In this document: one piece after another, positions 1 through 4,608 of the stretch
How the letters are laid out: the number at the start of each line of letters is the position of its first letter
How positions within the stretch are numbered: position 1 is the stretch's first letter
NCBI GenBank assembly: GCA_027051995.1
Contig: JALUFY010000332.1
Span: 1 to 8,944 of the forward strand
Source of the DNA: Hyphomicrobiales bacterium
GTDB lineage: Bacteria; Pseudomonadota; Alphaproteobacteria; Rhizobiales; Aestuariivirgaceae
Reading direction: 5' to 3'
Length of the DNA stretch: 8,944 bases
Program-made: the position numbers and the translations under genes
The notes under the pieces: model-generated
The model's input: only the letters and a program-made list of their open reading frames with translations
Database searches by the model: none
Told to the model about the DNA's origin: nothing

Positions 1-1
1 G

Positions 2-313
2 TGGTATCGCCACGAGGCGGGGGAGCGCGTCGGCATGGAGACGGACGAGGCCCCGGCCCTGACGCCGGGGCTGAAGATGCCGGATTCGCGTCCGGCCACC
101 AAGGCCGAGCTGATCGGCATGTTCGAACATCTGGAATCGGAGCTGGACGCGGCGGGCTTCTTCCGCTCTCCGGACATGCGGCCCACCATCGTGCGCAACC
201 TGCGCAACATGTTCGAGCGCGCCGAGCTGTCCGATCAGGAAGTGCGCTCCTTCCGGGGGCTGATCCGGGCGCTATCGGGCAACAGGCAGCGTCACAGGAA
301 CAGGAAACAGTAG
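2..313 (+). CDS. trmJ: TrmJ-type tRNA/rRNA 2'-O-methyltransferase, C-terminal end (partial at left edge)
   Basis: The reading frame is open from the left edge and gives the last 103 residues of a protein that starts outside the window. The family (SPOUT class, TrmJ/TrmH) transfers a methyl group from S-adenosylmethionine to a ribose 2'-OH in RNA, usually position 32 of the tRNA anticodon loop for TrmJ. The catalytic SPOUT knot lies upstream and cannot be seen. What is visible is the C-terminal helical extension typical of alphaproteobacterial TrmJ proteins: a stretch reading KAELIGMFEHLESELDAAGFF, then RPTIVRNLRNMF and a final SFRGLIRALSG, with a basic tail. The stop TAG is only two bases from the murI start, so the two genes are probably co-transcribed. 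Assignment rests on family memory of this C-terminal pattern. TrmJ rather than another SPOUT methyltransferase is likely but not proved. Confidence 0.75.
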   Translation, partial: WYRHEAGERVGMETDEAPALTPGLKMPDSRPATKAELIGMFEHLESELDAAGFFRSPDMRPTIVRNLRNMFERAELSDQEVRSFRGLIRALSGNRQRHRNRKQ

Positions 314-315
314 CC

Positions 316-1158
316 ATGAGCAGGCGCGGAGAGAATGCCGGGGGCGCGAAGCGGCGCGTTCTGGTGTTCGATTCCGGGCTCGGCGGGCTGACCGTGGCGC
401 GCGCCCTGAAGGCGGCGGGCGGCGGGGACATCGCGCTGGACTACGCCGCCGACACGGCGGCCTTTCCCTACGGGGACTGGGCGGAAGAGGATTTGCGGGC
501 GCGCATCGTGGCGCTCATGGGCAGGCTGATCGAAGAGGCGAGGCCGGACGTGGTGGTGGTGGCGTGCAACACCGCCTCGGTGATCGCCCTGGCGGCGCTC
601 AGGGCAGCGCATGATATGCCCTTCGTCGGCACGGTGCCGGCCATCAAGCCGGCGGCGGAGCGCACGAAAAGCGGCGTCATCGGCGTGCTGGCCACGCCCT
701 CCACGGTGCGGCGCGAATATACCGAAATGCTCATTCACACCTACGCCTTCCACTGCGAGGTGATCCTGCACGGAGCTTCGAGGCTGGCGGCGCTGGCCGA
801 GGCGCGGCTGAAGGGGCGGGCGGTGGAGGATGAGGCAATCGCGCGCGAAATCGCCCCCGTCTTCGCCCAACGCGCGGGCGGGCGCACCGATCAGGTGGTG
901 CTGGGCTGCACGCATTATCCGCTGCTGATCGAGGATTTCCGCCGTCTGGCCCCCTGGCCGGTGTCCTTCATAGACCCCTCCGCCGCCATAGCCCGGCGCG
1001 CCCTGGAAGTGGCCAAAGCGGGCGATGCGGAAGGGGAGCGGGCAACAGGCGGGCGCGCCTTCGTCACCTCGCAAGAGGCGGCTGCCCCGGAGCTGCGCGA
1101 TGTGTTCGCCCGGGAAGGGTTCGGGGAGATGGTTGTGGTTGATGCGGGAGCAGGGTAG
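316..1158 (+). CDS. murI: Glutamate racemase MurI
   Basis: This cytoplasmic, cofactor-independent enzyme converts L-glutamate to D-glutamate for peptidoglycan. The 280-residue length is normal for the family. Diagnostic motifs are all present: DSGLGGLTV near residues 19-27, the first catalytic cysteine C84 in ACNTAS, and the second, C198, in LGCTHYPLL. The start chosen is ATG 316, which follows an AGGAA-rich stretch. The same frame is open back to the left edge, but that upstream part overlaps the methyltransferase gene and does not look like MurI. The two-base gap to the upstream gene suggests translational coupling and a shared transcript. The C-terminal tail (about residues 235-280) is alanine- and glycine-rich but keeps the expected fold pattern. 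I see nothing broken. Confidence 0.95.
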   Translation: MSRRGENAGGAKRRVLVFDSGLGGLTVARALKAAGGGDIALDYAADTAAFPYGDWAEEDLRARIVALMGRLIEEARPDVVVVACNTASVIALAALRAAHDMPFVGTVPAIKPAAERTKSGVIGVLATPSTVRREYTEMLIHTYAFHCEVILHGASRLAALAEARLKGRAVEDEAIAREIAPVFAQRAGGRTDQVVLGCTHYPLLIEDFRRLAPWPVSFIDPSAAIARRALEVAKAGDAEGERATGGRAFVTSQEAAAPELRDVFAREGFGEMVVVDAGAG

Positions 1159-1168
1159 CTTCTTGTTC

Positions 1169-1215
1169 TGATGGAAACATCATGTTGTTTTATGCCGTAG
1201 TGGCACTTATTGCCA
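1169..1215 (+). promoter_or_regulatory. Two short inverted repeats ahead of the antitoxin gene (candidate operator)
   Basis: Between murI and the small antitoxin gene lie two perfect short palindromes. TGATG-GAAA-CATCA is at 1169-1182 and TGGCA-CTTAT-TGCCA is at 1201-1215. The second sits 15 bases before the antitoxin start, directly upstream of its AAGGA ribosome site. Phd/YefM antitoxins usually repress their own promoter by binding such repeats, so an operator role is reasonable inference. The first could instead be a weak hairpin at the end of the murI transcript. The region is noticeably more AT-rich than its surroundings. Confidence 0.35.
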
Positions 1216-1230
1216 GCAAGGACGGCTGAC

Positions 1231-1443
1231 ATGAACAAACCGATGCGGATCACCACGCCGGGCGGGGAGAAGCTGGTCATCCTCAGCGAAAAGGAATACC
1301 GGCGTCTCACGGAGGCCGCCGGGGAGCTTGCAGATATCGCGGCCTTTGACGAAGCCAGCCGGGAGCTGGACGAAGGCGCCGGGCTTGTTTCCTTCGAGGA
1401 AATGGAAAAGCGCATCGCCCGGCGGCTCAAGGATGCGTCCTGA
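1231..1443 (+). CDS. Phd/YefM-like type II antitoxin, apparently without a toxin partner
   Basis: A 70-residue protein whose N-terminal half (MRITTPGGEKLVILSEKEY, residues 5-23) matches the pattern of Phd/YefM-family antitoxin DNA-binding domains. In these a short beta segment is followed by a Y/L-rich helix. The C-terminal half (residues 35-70) is charged and helical, as expected for the toxin-neutralising arm. ATG 1231 is chosen because AAGGA lies 8 bases upstream. A TTG at 1210 in the same frame has no better ribosome site. Such antitoxins normally sit directly upstream of a RelE/ParE-type toxin gene. Here the next 235 bases contain no toxin-sized frame, only an 11-codon frame (1433-1468) overlapping the antitoxin end, followed by the rpsD promoter. 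It may be an orphan regulator or the remnant of a toxin-antitoxin pair. Family assignment is by pattern only. Confidence 0.6.
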   Translation: MNKPMRITTPGGEKLVILSEKEYRRLTEAAGELADIAAFDEASRELDEGAGLVSFEEMEKRIARRLKDAS

Positions 1444-1464
1444 TCTCGCGCTTTCATCATTTGC

Positions 1465-1494
1465 TTGACGAAGCGGGGGCTTTGCGCCTATGAA
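1465..1494 (+). promoter_or_regulatory. Promoter of rpsD
   Basis: TTGACG at 1465-1470 is followed, after an 18-base spacer, by TATGAA at 1489-1494 (or CTATGA at 1488 with 17 bases). The -35 is preceded by TTGC, giving the CTTGAC form common at strong alphaproteobacterial ribosomal promoters. It lies about 185 bases upstream of the rpsD start and only 22 bases after the antitoxin stop. rpsD therefore probably has its own strong transcript with a long leader. Not tested experimentally. Confidence 0.6.
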
Positions 1495-1540
1495 ACGCGC
1501 GCGCGGGGCGTTTGGCCCTCGCGCGTCATTGCTTGCCCGC

Positions 1541-1567
1541 GGGGCCGGCCGTTCGGGGGCCGGTTCC
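1541..1567 (+). promoter_or_regulatory. Stem-loop in the rpsD leader
   Basis: GGGGCCGGCC (1541-1550) pairs with GGCCGGTTCC (1558-1567) around a 7-base loop, giving a 10-bp stem with two G-U pairs. No T-run follows, so it is not a terminator. It lies in the untranslated leader between the rpsD promoter and start codon and may be part of a structured regulatory leader. Confidence 0.45.
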
Positions 1568-1611
1568 TGTCAGCCCGGGAGATGCGGGATGAGGAGGGCG
1601 AGCTTCATACA

Positions 1612-1656
1612 CCCCGGTGCGGGGCCGTCCGGCCTGTCCGCGCCATTTTTTGTTTT
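1612..1656 (+). promoter_or_regulatory. Terminator-like structure with competing hairpin in the rpsD leader (candidate attenuator)
   Basis: GGTGCGG (1616-1622) pairs with CCGCGCC (1638-1644), with one G-U pair. It encloses a small GGCC-GTCC-GGCC hairpin (1623-1634). One base later come six T (1646-1651), a G and four more T, so this looks like an intrinsic terminator. A second hairpin, CCCCG (1612-1616) with CGGGG (1620-1624), uses the same bases as the terminator's 5' arm, so the two cannot form together. The structure lies downstream of the only good rpsD promoter and 22 bases before the start codon. Transcripts must read through it, which is the layout of transcription attenuation. S4 is a known autoregulator in other bacteria. 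Its use here is inference. Confidence 0.45.
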
Positions 1657-1678
1657 ACGGCTTCAAGGAGAGACCCTC

Positions 1679-2311
1679 ATGGGCAAGAAGAATTCGGGCA
1701 AGCGCCATCAGTCCAAATACAAGATCGACCGCTATCTGGGCGAGAACCTATGGGGACGCCCCAAGAGCCCGGTGAACCGGCGCGAATACGGCCCCGGCCA
1801 GCACGGCCAGCGCCGCCGCGGCAAGCTTTCGGATTACGGCATCCATCTGCGCGCCAAGCAGAAGCTGAAGAAGTATTACGGCGACATCACCGAGAAGCAG
1901 TTCCTGCGCACCTTCAAGGAAGCCGACCGCATGCGCGGCAACACGGCGGAGAACATCATCGGCCTGCTGGAGCGCCGTCTCGACGCGGTGGTCTATCGCG
2001 CCAAGTTCGTGCCCACCATCTTCGCGGCGCGCCAGTTCGTCAATCACGGCCATGTCAAGGTCAACGGCCGCAAGGTGACCATTCCCTCCTACCGGGTGAA
2101 GGAAGGCGACGTCATCGAGGTGCGCGAGAAATCCCGCGAGATCCCGATGGTGCTGGAGGCCGTGGCCTCCGCCGAGCGCGAGACGCCGGACTACATCGAG
2201 GTGGATCACAAGAAGATGACCGCCACCTTCCTGCGCGTGCCGGAGCTGGCCGACGTGCCCTATCCGGTGCACATGGAGCCGCACCTGGTGGTCGAATACT
2301 ACTCGCATTAA
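1679..2311 (+). CDS. rpsD: 30S ribosomal protein S4
   Basis: S4 binds 16S rRNA directly and nucleates assembly of the 30S subunit body. The protein has 210 residues. It contains the N-terminal S4 region ([27 protein letters not shown] at residues 31-43) and the S4 RNA-binding domain from about residue 98 ([40 protein letters not shown]). The C-terminal end is the typical alphaproteobacterial YPVxMEPxLVVEYY. It is the zinc-free form, without an N-terminal CxxC pair. ATG 1679 is chosen because AAGGAG (1665-1670) lies 8 bases upstream. The frame is open further upstream, but that part is promoter and leader. The N-terminus is a few residues longer ([10 protein letters not shown]) than I would expect for alphaproteobacterial S4. 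The gene stands alone, not in the alpha operon, with its own promoter and a strong terminator at 2533-2561. Confidence 0.97.
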   Translation: MGKKNSGKRHQSKYKIDRYLGENLWGRPKSPVNRREYGPGQHGQRRRGKLSDYGIHLRAKQKLKKYYGDITEKQFLRTFKEADRMRGNTAENIIGLLERRLDAVVYRAKFVPTIFAARQFVNHGHVKVNGRKVTIPSYRVKEGDVIEVREKSREIPMVLEAVASAERETPDYIEVDHKKMTATFLRVPELADVPYPVHMEPHLVVEYYSH

Positions 2312-2312
2312 T

Positions 2313-2356
2313 CCGCTGACGGCAGGGCGGACCCTTGGCCCGCCGCCTCCGCGAGG
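2313..2356. repeat. Stem-loop repeat, copy A (duplicated GC-rich module)
   Basis: This 44-base segment, starting CCGCTGACGGCAGGGCGG and ending GCCGCCTCCGCGAGG, recurs at 2471-2515 with few differences. It folds into an imperfect 8-pair hairpin (2326-2333 with 2337-2344, one mismatch), followed by a small CCTC-CGC-GAGG hairpin (2346-2356). It begins immediately after the rpsD stop codon and carries no open reading frame I can support. Confidence 0.7.
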
Positions 2357-2470
2357 GCGCGCTGTCCGCGCGGGGCCCCTTGCGCCCTTGCCCGCGGACG
2401 CATGCGCGGACGGAAAGTGTATCCGCTGGAGGCAATGTCCGGCTGGATGCGGATGATTGCGGGGCATATT

Positions 2471-2515
2471 CCGCTCACGGCAGGGCGGGCCTGGCGGCCC
2501 GCCGCCTCCGCGAGG
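2471..2515. repeat. Stem-loop repeat, copy B
   Basis: This is the second copy of the module at 2313-2356. Here the hairpin is perfect: GGCGGGCC (2484-2491) pairs with GGCCCGCC (2496-2503) around TGGC, followed by the CCTC-CGC-GAGG hairpin (2505-2515). The sequence differences improve rather than destroy pairing compared with copy A, which suggests the structure matters or that the duplication is recent. It directly abuts two further hairpins, ending in the rpsD terminator. Confidence 0.7.
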
Positions 2516-2532
2516 ATTGGAAGAACACCAAT

Positions 2533-2561
2533 GGCCGCGCCTTGCCGGGCGCGGCCTTTTT
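2533..2561 (+). terminator. Rho-independent terminator of rpsD
   Basis: GGCCGCGCC (2533-2541) pairs perfectly with GGCGCGGCC (2548-2556) around a 6-base loop and is followed by five T (2557-2561). A short ATTGG/CCAAT hairpin (2516-2532) abuts it on the 5' side. On the minus strand the same stem is followed by a moderately T-rich stretch (ATTGGTGTTCTT), so it may also end the converging AOR transcript. Confidence 0.85.
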
Positions 2562-2622
2562 CCGGCCTTGTCTGCTGGCGCATGCGTGGACGGGAAAACA
2601 CATTCGCCGCCGGGGGAGGGGG

Positions 2623-2895
2623 TTATCCGCCGCCGCGATGAAAGGAGATGCCGAAGCGGTGCAGGAAGGCGGCGCGGCGCGCTCCGGGCATGGCGGAGAG
2701 ATCGATGCGCACGCGCTGACGCGGCAGAATGAGCGCGCCGATGCGCAAGGGCTCCAGCGGCTCGATGGAAATGAGCGCCCCATCGATGCGCCAGCGGCCC
2801 GTTCCGGCCTGCTCCAGCGGCTCATCCCTGGCGAACTGGCGCAGCGTGCGGGCGAACTCCGAAGCCGAAATGCTCATGTCGCGGACAACGATCAC
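2623..2895 (-). CDS. Unrecognised small protein, last gene of the AOR cluster
   Basis: I cannot name this 90-residue protein. It has no cysteine, no signal peptide and no membrane segment. From about residue 8 it reads as an amphipathic helix (SISASEFARTLRQFA), then beta-like segments (WRIDGALISIEPLEPL, IGALILPRQRVRIDL at 53-66), a helix, and the tail FGISFHRGGG. The C-terminal GGG is notable because the preceding MoaD-like protein also ends in Gly-Gly. The GTG start (2893-2895) overlaps the MoaD stop by four bases (GTGA), typical of translational coupling. An ATG at 2877 in the same frame is an alternative; neither has a strong ribosome site. From its position it is probably an accessory or maturation factor for the tungsten enzyme, but nothing in the sequence proves this. 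My impression that similar proteins with F-x-RGGG ends sit in other bacterial AOR operons needs a search. Confidence 0.7.
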   Translation of the reverse strand: MIVVRDMSISASEFARTLRQFARDEPLEQAGTGRWRIDGALISIEPLEPLRIGALILPRQRVRIDLSAMPGARRAAFLHRFGISFHRGGG

Positions 2896-3143
2896 CCGCC
2901 CGCCACCGGCGGCCAGACGGCCAGCGTCTCGCCCGCCTTGAGCCGGCGCGCGTCCAGTTCATCAAGCGGCACATAAACGCCATCGACCAGCGCCAGATGC
3001 ACCTGATCGCGCGGCACGCCCAGATCATCAAGCACCGTCCCCACGCTCGCCCCCTCGGCCACATCAAGGCTCAGCACGTTCTGCCGCGCCCCGGCGGGCA
3101 GGTATTTCGACAAGGTGGCGAAGAGTTTCAGCGTGATGGTCAT
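2892..3143 (-). CDS. aorD: MoaD/ThiS-family sulfur carrier of the AOR cluster
   Basis: An 83-residue ubiquitin-fold protein. It begins MTITLKLFATLSKYLP, the usual MoaD first strand and helix, continues with VLDDLGVP, a LVDGVYVPLD strand-turn, and GETLAVWPPVAGG. The C-terminal Gly-Gly is adenylated and thiocarboxylated in the family and donates sulfur to make the dithiolene of molybdopterin. In an AOR cluster it probably serves the tungsten-bispyranopterin cofactor. ATG 3143 is chosen because it gives the standard MoaD N-terminus. The frame is open further upstream, but that part overlaps aorC. The ribosome site is weak (AAGCGGA). It starts 47 bases after the aorC stop and overlaps the next gene by 4 bases. 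No MoaE, MoeB or other cofactor gene is in the window. The symbol follows the order described for Aromatoleum aromaticum AOR genes, from memory. Confidence 0.85.
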   Translation of the reverse strand: MTITLKLFATLSKYLPAGARQNVLSLDVAEGASVGTVLDDLGVPRDQVHLALVDGVYVPLDELDARRLKAGETLAVWPPVAGG

Positions 3144-3190
3144 TTGTCCGCTTTCAGAAGCCTTTGCCCTCCGCAAAAGGAAAGAGCGCC

Positions 3191-4435
3191 CTACGACACG
3201 CCGCGCGAGAGATCGACGTAGGCCTCCGCGACGCGGTGGGGCTGGGTCTTCAGCACATCCTCCCACGGCCCCAGCGGCATCCTGCCCTGAATGAGGCCGC
3301 GCAGGCACCCGGCCATGCTGACATGGCCCACCGTCTGCGCGCCAATCAACTTGCCGTCATTGAACTCCAGGCGAATGTAGCGCCATTCGTCCGCGTCCAG
3401 CAGCGTGGCGCGCGCCCCCTCCTCCAGGCCGTCATGCTTGCCGAAGGAGGTGGTGACGAGCCCCAGTGTCTCCAGCACGTTCATCGGCAGGGCGCAGTGA
3501 TATTCCGCCTCGATACCGGCCATGTTTTTCGCCGCGATCACCGCCTGCTCCACGGCCACCGGCTGAATGGCCAGGGTGGAGAGATCACCGGTGGAGAAAT
3601 CGCAGCCCTCGGCGCAATCGCCCGCCGCCCAGACATCCGGCAGGGAGGTTTCCATGCGCGCGTTGACCACAACGCCGGTGCGCTTCTCCACGCCCGTGCC
3701 GTCCATGCATTCGATGTTGGGCGTCACGCCCGCCGCCACCACCAGCAGATCGGCCTTCAACGTCTCGCCGTTGGACAGGGCGATATTGAGCTCGCCGCCG
3801 CCTTCGTAGACGCCGCCGATGCGCGTGGAGGTGAGCACCTTCACGCCTTTCTTCTCGCACCAGGCCTTGAGCATGTTGCCGGCGGTTTCGTCCAGCATGC
3901 GCGGCACCATGCGGTCTTCGATCTCCACCACCGTGAGATCGGCGCCCCTCATGACCAGCGCCTCCAGAATGATGGAGCCGATGAAGCCCGCTCCCATGAG
4001 CGTCACGCGCGCGCCCTTGCCCGCAAGCTTTTCGATGGCGCGGGCGTCATCGATCGTCCAGCAATGATGCACCAGATCGCCCTCCAGCCCTTCCACCGGC
4101 GGATTGACGGCGCGCGCGCCCGAGGCCAGCAGCAGCTTGTCGTAGCTCAGGCTCTGGCCATCCTCCAAGGTGACGGTTTTCGTCCCCGCGTCCACCTTGG
4201 CTGCGCGGCCGCGCACCAGATCGATGCCGTTTTCCGCGTAGAACTCCAGCGGCCTGTGCAGCCATGTGCCCTGCTCGCCGATCTTGCCAGAGAGGAAATA
4301 GGGAATGGCCATGCGCGAATAGGGCGCTTCGCCCTCGCCGTCGATCAGGGTGATCTTCGCTTGCGGATCGTATGCGCGCAGGGCTTCCGCCGCCCGCACG
4401 CCCGCCGGCCCCGCGCCTATGATGAGATGATGCAT
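3191..4435 (-). CDS. aorC: FAD/NAD(P)-dependent oxidoreductase subunit of aldehyde oxidoreductase
   Basis: A 414-residue flavoprotein of the pyridine nucleotide-disulfide oxidoreductase superfamily. It has an N-terminal FAD dinucleotide fold (GAGPAG, residues 7-12), a central NAD(H)-binding fold (GAGFIG, residues 148-153, followed by an acidic VVEIED at 169-174) and the second FAD motif VWAAGDCAEG (268-277). The redox-active CxxxxC of lipoamide dehydrogenases is missing, so it resembles ferredoxin or rubredoxin reductases and the NADH oxidase-like members. In AOR enzymes of the Aromatoleum type this subunit passes electrons from the Fe-S chain to NAD+; that role here follows from context. The acidic end of the second strand of the nucleotide fold favours NAD over NADP. 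Start ATG 4435 follows GGAGG (4443-4447) at 7 bases. It is separated from aorB by 173 bases holding a strong hairpin, unusual inside an operon. Confidence 0.9.
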   Translation of the reverse strand: MHHLIIGAGPAGVRAAEALRAYDPQAKITLIDGEGEAPYSRMAIPYFLSGKIGEQGTWLHRPLEFYAENGIDLVRGRAAKVDAGTKTVTLEDGQSLSYDKLLLASGARAVNPPVEGLEGDLVHHCWTIDDARAIEKLAGKGARVTLMGAGFIGSIILEALVMRGADLTVVEIEDRMVPRMLDETAGNMLKAWCEKKGVKVLTSTRIGGVYEGGGELNIALSNGETLKADLLVVAAGVTPNIECMDGTGVEKRTGVVVNARMETSLPDVWAAGDCAEGCDFSTGDLSTLAIQPVAVEQAVIAAKNMAGIEAEYHCALPMNVLETLGLVTTSFGKHDGLEEGARATLLDADEWRYIRLEFNDGKLIGAQTVGHVSMAGCLRGLIQGRMPLGPWEDVLKTQPHRVAEAYVDLSRGVS

Positions 4436-4447
4436 GAGGTTTCCTCC

Positions 4448-4603
4448 ACAAAGGCCGCCTGCGTAATGATTTTATCTTGTTTGTTCAGGCCGTCCGCCAT
4501 GACGCCGCGCGCAATACGCTCTCCGCGCCGCCCCGGCGCGCGAAAGGCCCGCCATAAACCGCGAACCGCCCGGAAAGCGCGGGGCCTTCCGGGCGGCCTT
4601 TGT
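4448..4603 (-). promoter_or_regulatory. Long-range inverted repeat across the aorB-aorC gap
   Basis: On the plus strand ACAAAGGCCGCC (4448-4459) is the exact reverse complement of GGCGGCCTTTGT (4592-4603). In the minus-strand transcript one arm lies right after the aorB stop. The other ends at the base before the aorC GGAGG ribosome site. The first arm shares five bases (4592-4596) with the 5' arm of the terminator hairpin at 4566-4596, so the two pairings exclude each other. A separate 6-bp GC hairpin (4524-4529 with 4535-4540) lies between. This is consistent with a switch controlling aorC, or with a structured processing site. Function is inferred only. Confidence 0.4.
4566..4596 (-). terminator. 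Strong hairpin after aorB (partial terminator or attenuator)
   Basis: CCGCCCGGAA (4566-4575) and TTCCGGGCGG (4587-4596) form a perfect 10-bp stem with an 11-base loop. It begins 13 bases beyond the aorB stop. In the minus direction it is followed by TTCGCGGTTT, which is a poor U-tract, so complete termination is doubtful. It may instead reduce expression of the downstream genes relative to aorB or protect the 3' end of an aorAB message. Confidence 0.6.
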
Positions 4604-4608
4604 CTTCG

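Larger units (their letters stand above)
2312..2622. other. Non-coding, stem-loop-rich region between rpsD and the AOR cluster
   Basis: No credible gene lies in these 311 bases; the short frames here have no family features. The stretch looks like two diverged copies of a module of about 158 bases (2313-2470 and 2471-about 2630). Each has a GC hairpin plus CCTCCGCGAGG near its start and a GCATGCG(C/T)GGACGG segment near its end (2400-2413 and 2580-2594). The copies differ in the middle: copy B carries the rpsD terminator there, while copy A has other GC-rich palindromes (GTCCGCG 2364-2370 with CGCGGAC 2393-2399). The region separates convergent transcription units. Confidence 0.6.

Noticed and set aside
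1..315. N-terminal extension of MurI in the same frame from the window edge
   Set aside because: The extension is low-complexity G/R/A sequence overlapping the methyltransferase gene. MurI homologues start near ATG 316.
1490..1678. N-terminal extension of S4 from ATG 1490
   Set aside because: This stretch overlaps the -10 element and structured leader. The S4 start at 1679 has an AAGGAG site at proper spacing and the expected N-terminus.
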